Shown here: positions 44,525-53,774 of the stretch, in pieces
How the letters are laid out: each line of letters starts with the position of its first letter
Position numbering within the stretch: the stretch's first letter is position 1
Assembly: GCF_010015585.1 (NCBI RefSeq)
Contig: NW_022985101.1
Span: forward strand, 1-64,000
Length of the DNA: 64,000 bases
Reading direction: 5' to 3'
DNA from: Eremomyces bilateralis CBS 781.70
Taxonomy: Eukaryota > Ascomycota > Dothideomycetes > Eremomycetales > Eremomycetaceae
Position numbers and translations under genes: made by a program
Notes under the pieces: generated by a model
The model's database searches: none
The model's input: the letters and a program-made list of their open reading frames with translations, nothing else
Told to the model about the DNA's origin: nothing

Positions 44525-46018
44525 TTACAGATTCTCCCCAAACCCTCCATACACGCCTATCCACCCTTCCTCCTCCCCGTCCTTTTCCTCCGCTGACTCC
44601 GATATCGATGCCCTTTGGTTATCATCGACGCCAGACCCACCCGGTCCGCACTCCATAAATCGCCGTGCCACGCCCCACCCGGCCTCCGTCAGCGGACTGA
44701 ACGCGACCCTCTCCCTCGGCACTGCCATGCCGTACAGGAAGTTCTCGCGCGCCGTCCGTAGCAGCGTCGCGGCGACGGCGCGGTGCCGGAACTGGGGGGA
44801 GGTGTAGAGCAGGAGGACGCCGAGATGGGCGCTGTGGCGTGGTCGGCGGGGATTATGTGCGGGTGACGGCGGCGCGGTTTCGTGGGGGGTTGGGAGGGCG
44901 GCGCGCCGTCGAGGGGGGGGGAGGGACGAGGGGAGGGTCTTGGTCACTGGGAGGTGGATGCAGGAGGTGATGCGTTCGGCGAGGAGGAAGCCGACGATGC
45001 GGCTGGAGGGTAAGTGAAGATACAGGTAGGCTTTGTAGCGGTCTACTTTACTAGGGCCGGCGATTTTCCGCGCGGAATCGCCGTTCAAGTCGAGCTTTTC
45101 TGATCGGTGCGCCACCGGCCGCGGTTCCTTGGGTTGCGTCTTGAGAGGTGGCATACAGGGCCGTTCGAACGTTCCCCACAACCGCTCGTCGTCGATGTGG
45201 ACGGTGCCTAGTTCTCGAGACACGACGTCGAGGACGCGACGGACCGTCCGTCGCATCGTCAGCGTGTCGTTCCTTCGCACGGCGACAATGACGGTCTCTC
45301 CGCCATCCTTGGTCTTGCCATGTGATGTGGCTCCCGGGACAACCCTCCCTCGCCATAAGACCTTTCCATCCGGGTGAGAAGCAATCTCGTCGACGAACGC
45401 CTTGCTGGCTTCCACCCCCACCGTCTCCTCTTGCTGGCCATGTTTTCGGCAGTAACGCTTGTGCAGCGCACTGTCTTCATTCGACGTGTGCACATATTCC
45501 ATCCCACAGAGTTTGCAGAGTCGCGTCACATCTTCTGTGCTCAGCGACAGGGTAAGTTGGGTGAGTTTGTTTCCGGACGTCCTAGACTTCGTCCTTCCTC
45601 GGGCGGGGATTGGATCGTTGGACGACGTTGCCTCATTGGAAACGAACGCGGTGGGAGAAGGTATCGCATTTCGTATTGCGGCCAGCTCGCCCATTTCTTG
45701 CGGGGCGTTTGCGGGCGCGAGGGTCGCAGCTCGGGGCGGAGGACTTGATGGGGGGGACGAGGCGAACTTTCTCCCTGGTGATGACGAGCGACCTAATCCA
45801 GACAATCGAGCTGGCGAGGAACTTCGCGCACCGCTCTCCAAGGTCACCGTTTGGCTGGACACCGACTGTGTGCTGGTTTTCGCAAAGAAGTCATCGATGC
45901 GGCGCCGTTTCGGGGGTGGTACGGGTGGTGAAGGAGACGGGGGTTCGGCAGGGCGAAGAGAGCGGCGATCCTGCCGGCTGTAGGTTCGCAGCGGAGGTTT
46001 GCGTGATTGACTGAACAT
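44525..46018 (-). CDS. eco1: Sister chromatid cohesion acetyltransferase ECO1/ESO1-like
   Basis: A single exon of 497 aa. Eco1 acetylates Smc3 in S phase to lock cohesin on DNA. The N-terminus is basic and Pro/Ser-rich with KRRRIDDFFAK (about 37-47), resembling a PCNA-interacting PIP-like box. A C2H2-type finger follows at about 168-193 (CKLCGMEYVHTSNEDSALHK, RYCRKH). The acetyltransferase region has DRYKAYLYLHLPSSRIVGFL, the low-complexity ERITSCIHLP part and NFLYGMAVPRERVAFSPLTE near the end. The usual acetyl-CoA loop (R/Q-x-x-G-x-G/A) reads QFRHRAVAATLL, with Ala instead of Gly, and the usual G-I-S-R-I-W strand reads GVLLLYTS. The ATG at 46018 (MFSQSRKPPLRTYSRQ) gives the normal Eco1 opening. 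Confidence 0.85.
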   Translation of the reverse strand: MFSQSRKPPLRTYSRQDRRSLRPAEPPSPSPPVPPPKRRRIDDFFAKTSTQSVSSQTVTLESGARSSSPARLSGLGRSSSPGRKFASSPPSSPPPRAATLAPANAPQEMGELAAIRNAIPSPTAFVSNEATSSNDPIPARGRTKSRTSGNKLTQLTLSLSTEDVTRLCKLCGMEYVHTSNEDSALHKRYCRKHGQQEETVGVEASKAFVDEIASHPDGKVLWRGRVVPGATSHGKTKDGGETVIVAVRRNDTLTMRRTVRRVLDVVSRELGTVHIDDERLWGTFERPCMPPLKTQPKEPRPVAHRSEKLDLNGDSARKIAGPSKVDRYKAYLYLHLPSSRIVGFLLAERITSCIHLPVTKTLPSSLPPPRRRAALPTPHETAPPSPAHNPRRPRHSAHLGVLLLYTSPQFRHRAVAATLLRTARENFLYGMAVPRERVAFSPLTEAGWGVARRFMECGPGGSGVDDNQRASISESAEEKDGEEEGWIGVYGGFGENL

Positions 46019-46564
46019 TGACGATGTGGTTAAGATGAGAGCCGTGGTGCATGTCTGGTATAGAATCACAGCATCAATGTCCGCGTTGGTGGGGGCCAAG
46101 TACTGTGACGAAGACAGGATGTGCCAACATTGACGTCCAAGGAGCAGGAAGACGCGTTTAGACCGACGCGTTGGAGCAGTTCGGCAGGTCAGGGGTTTAT
46201 TGGCACGTGACTATGCGTCAATAATTATTTGAATACCACGTGATCAGGACTCTGAACCATCATCGACTCATAGTCATTATCTCGTTATACCAGACGTGCC
46301 AAGCCCTCGATGATTACTAAGGAATAAATTCGCAGTAAGGTTTCAGGGCTTCAGCCCGTCTGGCTACTTTTTGTACAAAAGGTGCAACGATTTGTATGCA
46401 ACAATAAATAAGTAAAAGAGACGACGGCAGGTGGACCGCCAGCATGGCAGGCTTGCCCTTGTGCTATGTCCTCACGATATTTACTTGTCCTATCACTCTC
46501 ACACCTTCGTGGACTCTATGTACACTCAGTCCAATTCCGCACCCACGCTCGAGCCTCTTCACTC
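46019..46564. promoter_or_regulatory. ECO1 upstream region with two CACGTGA boxes
   Basis: CACGTG occurs at 46204-46209 and 46237-46242, each followed by A, 33 bp apart and about 190-220 bp before the ECO1 start. Such E-boxes are bound by bHLH factors. Whether they serve ECO1 is inferred. No gene seen in the rest. Confidence 0.4.
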
Positions 46565-46810
46565 TTAAGGTGGCACGCGCCCAGTCCCGTAGAGTCGGGT
46601 ACCTGCCACTCCAAGCACCTGTCGTGCGTCGGCGGCATCGATAATGTCTTTGTATGCTCCGAGGGGTGATGCGCCCTTTTCGGGATTCAGAACCGCGTTG
46701 TAGGCTTTGATGGCCTCTTCCAAATCCACATCCTTCTTATCGAGCACGGGTTGAGCACTGGCGCTGGCGCGCAGAGAAGCCAAAAGAGTGAGGATAAGGA
46801 AACACTTCAT
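46565..46810 (-). CDS. Small secreted protein (81 aa), uncharacterised
   Basis: The N-terminus MKCFLILTLLASLRASASAQ is a textbook signal peptide with cleavage likely after ASA. The mature part of about 60 residues is DVDLEEAIKAYNAVLNPEKG, then SPLGAYKDIIDAADARQVLG and VAGTRLYGTGRVPP. It contains no cysteines apart from the one in the signal peptide and no internal repeats. A single KK (about residue 26) could be a Kex2-like site. A GTACCC near the end could be a weak splice donor giving a different C-terminus. It lies 512 bp from the divergent DUF3328 gene. I do not recognise the family; a secreted effector or a peptide precursor are both possible. Confidence 0.6.
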   Translation of the reverse strand: MKCFLILTLLASLRASASAQPVLDKKDVDLEEAIKAYNAVLNPEKGASPLGAYKDIIDAADARQVLGVAGTRLYGTGRVPP

Positions 46811-47321
46811 GACTGTCTGGTCCTTGGGGCAGGTACCGGGGAGTTGACTAGCAAAGCTTATAGGATAGAACTAGAGATCATCGTCAGTATCACCGTCACT
46901 TCCAAAGCATTCATCACTCACGGTTCTGCAACCATTCGACCAGCGCTGCGAGCCACGGAGTCGACCTTCCTATCGTACTATTTCTCTTGAGGCTGTAAAA
47001 AACCTAAATGATTTATAGTCTTCTAATATAATGGACGGCTCAGGCACGTGATTCTAGTTTCAGCTTTATTAGGGACTCACTTAAACTACTGAAAGACGCT
47101 CTTAAAACAGGAACGCTCCCGAATACGGACCTGAAACTCGAGGATTTAATTGGTCCCCTTTGTCTTGTGCGCAATAGTACGTAAAGTATGGCCATCTACT
47201 CTGCGCACGAACCACTGGTGAAAGTCTCTTATAGATTGAGGAACTTCCAGAAGCTTCAAGGCTGTCTTTGGCTTCACTCTAAGGTCACACAGAGAGAAAC
47301 TCACGCTGAATGATTTAACGG
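46811..47321. promoter_or_regulatory. Divergent region, small secreted protein / DUF3328 gene
   Basis: 511 bp between two divergent starts. It includes a CACGTGA at about 47046. No gene recognised inside. Confidence 0.45.
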
Positions 47322-48374
47322 ATGCCTTCCTACAGGCCGCTCCCCTCTACTGAAGAGGAGAGCAACCATGAAGTGGAGAGCAACCATGAAGTGGAGAAAG
47401 AGGTGGTATTATCGCCGTCTCTGCGAGGGGCGCGATGGAGCGTTCCCTGCAATACCATTCCTCTTGTCGTCTCAGCGTTTATGCTCCTTCTCTCCGTCAT
47501 CAACGTCTTCGTAGCCAAACAACACCACAGAACTGGCAAAGAATGCGCCACAGAGACATCCATCTGGTGTATGCCACTGCCTTCCCTATACCTGAATGCC
47601 CTGGGCGCGCTGACAGTTTCAGCCCCTGTATTGGAAGCAGTCAAATATGAAGATTTTGATTTCCAGAATGACTTTGGACAACCGAGCATTTACCGCGGGC
47701 CGCCAACGAAGGAGCTAGAAGATGAATGGCACAACCTGACATTCAGTGAGTGTTACTGCACGCTGCTCTCCACGTCTCTAGCTTGTCCTAACGAGCCACG
47801 CGCTCAGAACACGCGGTCAAAATCCCCGACTCAAAAGTCCACCTTACAAACCGTCATCCAGTCCGCGACCAGCTCGTCCGCGTGACGCCGGATAATGGGG
47901 GTCCCGGAGCAAAAGGAGAGCTGGGGTATTCGGCGCTGATTGACGTTTTCCACCAGCTGCACTGCCTCGTCTGTCCTCCTCTGCCCTCCGGCATGCACGC
48001 GCTTACCTGAGTCACAGAACCGGATCCGTCAGTACACCTGGCTGCTCACGGGCAACTACCGCAACACCTCTGATCCACTCGACGTGGTCCCTCATGGAAA
48101 TGTCCCCGGGTCGCCGAACTCGCCGGGAGAGGACCCTCGCCCGCCTATTCCGAACGATTTTATGACCACGCCCTTGGCTAACAGGATTCACATAGATCAC
48201 TGCATCGAGACGGTTCGGAAGACGCTCATGTGCCATGCAGATGTGACGCCAATCATGATTATGAAGGATAAAAAGGCGCCACTAAAGAAGCGTGCGGACT
48301 TCAGTGCGAGGCATAGGTGTAGGAACTGGAACAAGATATCGGAGTGGATGGATGAGCAGTGGGCTGTAAGATGA
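47322..48374 (+). CDS. UstYa-family (DUF3328) protein with HxxHC motifs
   Basis: Three exons (47322-47745, 47808-47968, 48018-48374; introns 62 and 49 nt) encode 313 aa. UstYa-family proteins catalyse oxidative cyclisation of peptide cores in fungal RiPP (dikaritin) pathways; others act in diverse secondary-metabolite clusters. A single membrane span is at about 44-65 (NTIPLVVSAFMLLLSVINVF). The two signature motifs are HQLHC (190-194) and HIDHC (253-257), thought to bind metal. Also typical are RIRQYTWLLTGNY and CIETVRKTLMCHADVTPI. The second splice joins HQLHCL to NRIRQYTW exactly at the family junction. The start region holds an 18-nt tandem duplication (47360-47395) encoding ESNHEV twice. 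Without splicing the frame ends at TGA, so the introns are needed. Confidence 0.88.
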
Positions 48375-48831
48375 CAGTGGTGAAAGTTTTAGAATGAAAC
48401 AAGAGAAAACTGTGAGCTAAGAGAGCAATTTTCTTTTTCAATTTTAGATTCCTTCTACTGCCGTAGTGTGTGGTGCAGGTTGGCGTGAGAAGTCGCCGCA
48501 TGATTACAGCAACGTCCACTGTTACTCGTCGATGGAGGTAGTGTCTCAAGAACGTCCGCGCATCACCGTACTGTATCATCAAGTTCTACAGCGCCTCGTT
48601 GACGTTGCCTACACCACTCGGATTAGTTCCTTTCCTAAAGATCGGTATCATCTGAGAGTAGACCATGTACCGTTTTCATTGAAAGCCTTTCCAGCGCGGT
48701 ATCGGAGCGCATATAAACGTAGAGGTAGCTTAAACCTAGTAAGCTCGCCAACCTTTTTCATTGCATACCGAACGGTCGAGTACTCCACGGCTTATCCGGG
48801 GATATCTCCCATCCCTTTAATATTTTAATAG
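48375..48831. other. Gap after the DUF3328 gene
   Basis: No gene recognised. It leads into the transposase-like frame. Confidence 0.45.
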
Positions 48832-49371
48832 CTTTGCGAAAAACAGGAACATCGTCTAGGTCAGGTTGTAGCGGTAGTAGGAGTTAGTTCACAACAGAGC
48901 GAACAGAGAGGCCGCTACTACTCACTGGTACCACCGAGCGTATCTCCACCAAATACTATTCGTACGGTACGCCGGAAACAACAGAAGATCATAAATACGC
49001 CTGAGGCCCAACTTTCTAGCCGGAAATACCAACGTCGCGTTCGCCAAGCTACAAACTCATTAATCAAGGCGGTCGAAGAGATCGAGGCGTATAAGGGGTC
49101 CGTTTCAGCCACACAACGCCAGCAAACCAAAAAGAGTCGCTGCCAGGTTAAAACAGGACTTAGCCAGACCGGTGCTTCGTACGTTAGTGAGGCGAACCGC
49201 CATATCGAGGCGCGTGGTCAGAAGGAGCGGGAGGCGGTAATTAGGAAGGCACAGCGGGACTGGCAGCGGGAAAATCAACAGGAAAAACAGCAGAAACCAT
49301 CTCCTATACTCGATCAACCTACTAGTACGGAGGATCTCGGTTTTTATATCGATTTACATCCCGAGTTCTGA
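48832..49371 (+). pseudogene. Transposase-like C-terminal remnant (no start codon)
   Basis: 180 codons stay open from just after a TAG to TGA at 49369-49371, with no ATG in frame. The product is rich in Arg, Gln and Glu with coiled-coil character (NSLIKAVEEIEAYKGSVSAT, EANRHIEARGQKEREAVIRK, AQRDWQRENQQEKQQ) and ends in FYIDLHPEF. This resembles the tails of pogo/Fot1-type fungal transposases, but no DDE or CENP-B-like DNA-binding part is present. The flank at 49470-49510 has two TATCGTTTAGA-like repeats that may belong to a terminal repeat. The family assignment is tentative. Confidence 0.4.
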
Positions 49372-49691
49372 TATATAGATGATGGTAGTCAAATTGAGGT
49401 TTTGGTGTGGGTTGAGCGTTTGGTGTGGGAGCACCCACAACCGGGGGTTGTGGGGCGGTCATGGGGCACGGATAAGTTATCGTTTAGACGACATTATCGT
49501 TTAGAGTGTAGATTAAGGATCTAGCGTCCACAGTGTGGATGAGGTAAGCTTCAGCTGACGAACCAGGGGCGCGGATAACTGGGCTTAAGCAGTGAACGTG
49601 CTTAATCATCACCCCCGCGAAATGCGACATGTCTTTATATCCCAGCTATTTACTGATATACCGTATCTTGAGGGACGCCGATAGACACAAA
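49372..49691. other. Flank of transposase-like remnant
   Basis: It contains two TTATCGTTTAGA repeats (about 49478-49505) and G/C-rich GGGTTGTGGGG. No gene. Confidence 0.4.
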
Positions 49692-51267
49692 TCACACGTG
49701 GAATCCGGGTAAAGGGCTGATGCCGTGATAGAGACACGACGCCATCACCACGGTCCCAGCCGCTCCCGCAATTCCAAAAAGAACACTCTTCGACATCGTC
49801 CTGCCCTGCAACTGTTTCTTCTCGTCCATTGTCAGTTCATCTTCCCACTTCATCGTTCCCCTTCTGCGGACGCGTTCATCCAAAAAGTCCAGCTTCCTCC
49901 CCGGGCGAACCAGTTCGACAAATAAATTGATCATGTACTCTTTTCCGGTAATCCTCGGCATCAACCACTGCAAAGTCGGGTACATGAAGCCGTCATATGC
50001 GTCGAATCGGGTGATATATCCGGTGAGGTCGTGGTGTTTTTTGGCTCGAGGGTAGCGGATTTCCTTGTATTCGTCAAACACCGCTGAAAGTTCTTCCGTG
50101 CTCGGTCTTCTGCCGACCGTTTCGCATCGTTTGATCAACCGATTCAGTCCGTTAGCCAAGACGACGACCGATTCGATTCCCTGGTTCCCACCGTACCCTA
50201 GGTTGGGTGTCATTTTGTGTGCTGAATCCCCTGCAAGAACAATACGACCGAAGTGCCACTGATTGAGAACCCCCTCTTCTATCGGGCCAAGATGGTACTG
50301 GATGCGATTCTCCCAGATATCCCTCCACATAACGGTGCCATTGATGGGATGACTCAGGTACTTCTCTCCGACGGCCACTGCGTCGGACTCGCTGTATCGA
50401 TGGCAATTCTGACAGTTGAAAGACTTCCCCAGCTTTTCGAAGAACAACCAGAAGATACGGTCTTCGCAAGAGAACAATAACCAGTTGCAATGCTTGTCGT
50501 TGCAGTCGATTAGCGATGATTTTTGGAGGCCGGGAACCATTTTGCTGACGCCATACAGACATCGATATTCGCTCGTGAACGCTAGGGGTTGTCAGACAAT
50601 TAAGGAGAAGTTAGATGAACGAGATGCCAACGTACACATCTTCTCTTGGGCTGGAATCGCCCCAGGCCGTACCCCGTTGGCATGCTTCCACATAAATTCC
50701 CTCACCTGGCTATGGACTCCATCGGTCCCAATAACGATATCTCCTGCTTCCATACTTCCATCCTTAAGAAATACCTTCACACCCTTGTCGTCTTGTTCTA
50801 TCCGTTCAAGTGCCATTCCTGTCACAAACTTCGATTTATTTGGGAGCTTGTCATAGACACCCCGCAAGAATTCCGATCGCCTAAATATCGTGAACCCGTA
50901 CCCAGCTCTAACGGCAATCAGCAGTGTCCAAGTAAAGCAGACCGTACACTAACCGCTGAGTCAATTTCTCAAAATTATTCGATGCATTAGCCACGGGAGA
51001 GCCATCGGGATTGAAATTGTAAGTCCATTTGAACTCAGACCCGAGCTTCTCGATGTCTTCGAGCATCCCAAGTTGGTCCACGACGCGAAAGTTCTGTGGC
51101 CAGAGCCCGAAACCCGCTCCTCGTTCCTCAACTGGCTCCAGCGCCCTTTCAAGCAGGACATAGTCAATACCAGCGGCTTCCAACGCGTGCGCCATGAACA
51201 GGCCTGCGATACCCCCGCCAACGATGATCGCACGGAATGGTCTGCTATCTTTCTCTGAAGCAGCCAT
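49692..51267 (-). CDS. FAD-dependent monooxygenase, PaxM type (meroterpenoid/indole-diterpene family)
   Basis: Three exons (51267-50954, 50907-50636, 50581-49692; introns 46 and 54 nt) encode 491 aa. PaxM-like enzymes epoxidise prenyl chains or hydroxylate aromatics in fungal secondary metabolism. The FAD dinucleotide fold is IIVGGGIAGLFMAHALEAAG (about 14-33). The DG motif region is GDIVIGTDGVHSQVREFMW, and the second FAD motif is GRIVLAGDSAHKMTPNLGYG with GNQGIES after it. A C-terminal hydrophobic helix (SVLFGIAGAAGTVVMASCLY) anchors it to a membrane, as in PaxM. The splices restore KLTQRAGYGFTIFRRSEF and EKMSFTSEYRCLYGVS, which are family-like. The start at 51267 (MAASEKDSRPFRAIIVGGG) has the usual short leader before the FAD motif. 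Its substrate is unknown; no prenyltransferase, cyclase or synthase is in the window. Confidence 0.88.
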
Positions 51268-51388
51268 GACTGGAACCACGCGCGCGGATATCAACACTCT
51301 AAAGCAAAGAGGTAAAACCAGGGGAAATGCCCTCCACCGTTCCGTGATACAAAAGCCTTCGAACCCTCCTGCAACAGTCGCCGTTTGC

Positions 51389-51723
51389 TCATATCTGTTT
51401 TTGCGGACAAGGTGCCACAGTGGCATCGAATAGCCTCGCTGTGGTAATGGGAGGGGCCTTAATACAGATAATGGTAATGGTACGAATAATAGTGTCTAGA
51501 ATCGCCTCTTCTGCCGGTGAGAATCCCTTTAGCCCTTCTTGCTGCAACTGAAACCTTTCGAATTTATGGACTTCCTGTTGAATATGAAGGTTTCTTAGTA
51601 TGCCTTGCACTACATCGGCTATTCTTCGTTCACCGACATCGTGTCTCCATTTGGCTGGTAGCTGGATCCCGGAGGCGCAGGTTTGGGGACGATCTGCATT
51701 AATCTAACAGGGTAAGAATCCAT
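51389..51723 (-). CDS. Possible small two-exon gene (91 aa), unknown
   Basis: Exons 51723-51634 and 51574-51389 join across a 59-nt intron with ATACTAAG as a near-perfect branch site and TTCAACAG as acceptor; the donor is GTGAAC. Both exons are in phase 0. The product begins MDSYPVRLMQIVPKPAPPGS and continues HKFERFQLQQEGLKGFSPAE then EAILDTIIRTITIICIKAPP. It has an amphipathic/hydrophobic helix, no signal peptide and no family I recognise. It runs in the same direction as the FAD monooxygenase and ends 121 bp before its start codon, so it could also be a spliced upstream frame in that gene's leader. Confidence 0.35.
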
Positions 51724-53774
51724 CAGAGATGGTATTTATTGGGCGACAAGCATCCCCTGGGTCCTTTTAATATTTGCTAGAAAGCAACGAGAGCAATATC
51801 GTGGAGAAGGCGACACTGGTAGCGACCTATATTCCTCTCACACGAAAGCCTGTATCAATCATCGATTAGATAGCTACATCGCGTCGCGTTCCCCTAACTA
51901 CGTACTATTCTTTCTGTGCAACCTGGTACAGCTGTTCTGGATACACGCATTATGCATGTAAAATTATCAAATCGAAGCTGGACAGTCTTCAGAGCAACAG
52001 TGCGAGTGCAGCTTGGGGGGCCCGGCCAGTATCCGCTCTCGTGATCAGCTGCATATATGCCAACTTAGGAAACACTGAGGGGGTAAGGATTGCGCACTTG
52101 ACTTTGTGAGAGACTCCTGCATACAGCATAATGTTGGGTACCTAGGTTGAATGGAGGAATTGGTGGACCGGGCGTCAGGCGTCAACGGTCAAGAAGAGGA
52201 GTGAAAATTGTCTTTCATTCTTTTCGACGTCTTGGCTCCTGAGCTCGCCGCGCTTCGTGCTTCGTATTGATGTCCTGTCCTAAAAGTAATTGAATCCGTT
52301 CAATGAGGCAGATCTTAGGCATTGACATCTACGGGCTTAAGAACGAAGCAGCAGTCGTGTGCACAATCGGCTTGCCAGTGCGCAATATAGCCGTATTCCG
52401 TATTGCTGCTTATACTTTCACGACCAGCAGCTTCGGCTTCACACCTTATCCATCCTTGTCGGCGATGTTACTGTCCCAGCCGTCACCGCCAGCCAGAAGA
52501 TAGTCGAGGGAGATCCGCTCGTTGGCTATATCTGAGCTCTGTGGCGACGGGATTCATTCCGCACCGTGCTCGTTTCCATCGTTCAACTCCAATATTGGAG
52601 TAGAATCACGCGACTCTGCCCTGTTGGTAAGGGCCTCGGACGGTCATCGCCTTTGCCTGGCATTCGGTCAATCCGCGGATGAGTCTCTTCTTATTGTATT
52701 GAAAGCGCTAGTACTTCGGACTCGGGCACTGCCAACAGCTAGAAAATCGCCTTCTATTTCACGCAACCGGAAAGCCCAGCATTTGACGGAAGCACAACAA
52801 CAAAACCAAGTAGTATCTCCGTGTCAGCTATATGCAGTGGAGAACCTTCTAAAATCGGGTTGTTGCAAGGTGGGTGTGACGGCGAGTACGCATTGGATAT
52901 TCCGTATAGGCAGTATTGCATCTATTCGTACAACCGTAACAGATGGACATAGAAATGTAAATGTACTTGGTCTAGTCCTTCAAAAGCTATCGAGTATGGA
53001 AGCTGGACTCAGTATTTGATCGTTGGAGACTTGTATGGTTGGTTGGCTTGCGATCTTCTCATGAAATGACAGTTCCCTCCAGGGAGCTGTTGTACAAGCG
53101 AGGCACCTGCTGACTCCGAAAGGACGATTTAATGCATGAAAGTAATCCATAAGATACATCATACACTTTCTAGTCAAGCGAAGAAGTATATATGTCGACC
53201 AGCGCTCCAGATCAGTGATGGGATTTTATTACCGAGAGCCGGAATTCGGCCTTGCTGCATATCCATATGGCCCGCCGAAATACGGTAGATGTCAGCGTCG
53301 ATTGTCCAATTCAAAGCAAGAGAAAACACTCCGTAAGTTAACCATTAATTAATTACCGGCTTATATAAGTTAGTGTCTCTTCCGATAACGGAACCAATAC
53401 TGGATGATGCTGTTGGCTAAGTTGGAGACATTTGGGTAATACCACAAGTCATATCTTATTTTACCATGTTTCACGTGTACGCCTCCCCGGCCTCTCTCCT
53501 TAGATAGGCCCAATACGGTATTGGTGCGTCATAAGCTAGCAGACGATTGTCCTTTTGTCCAAGGCTCCCACCATGGTGAAATACAGGTTATTACCGTGAA
53601 CAATTGGACTCATACCGACGGGCTCTCCTGCACAGCCTCTTTCTTGTGCTCTTGGACAATGGGGAATGAACGACATTTGCGCGTCTACACCTGCATGAAA
53701 CTCCATCATGGCATGAAGCAGTGTTGATAGAGTCCTGCCTGGTACTTCAAGTTACCTGCATCGTAAGTACCAAC
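51724..53774. other. 2.0-kb gap before the glycosyltransferase
   Basis: The frames at 52303-53019 and 52980-53177 have no family resemblance. A short TTAATTAATTA tract lies near 53345-53355. No gene called. Confidence 0.5.

Noticed and set aside
46565-46810. Calling the small secreted protein a dikaritin (UstA-type) precursor
   Set aside because: Such precursors have several near-identical core peptides between KR/KK sites; this protein has none.
52303-53019. Overlapping frames of 66-165 aa in the gap before the glycosyltransferase
   Set aside because: No motif, no convincing splice signals joining them, composition like non-coding DNA.
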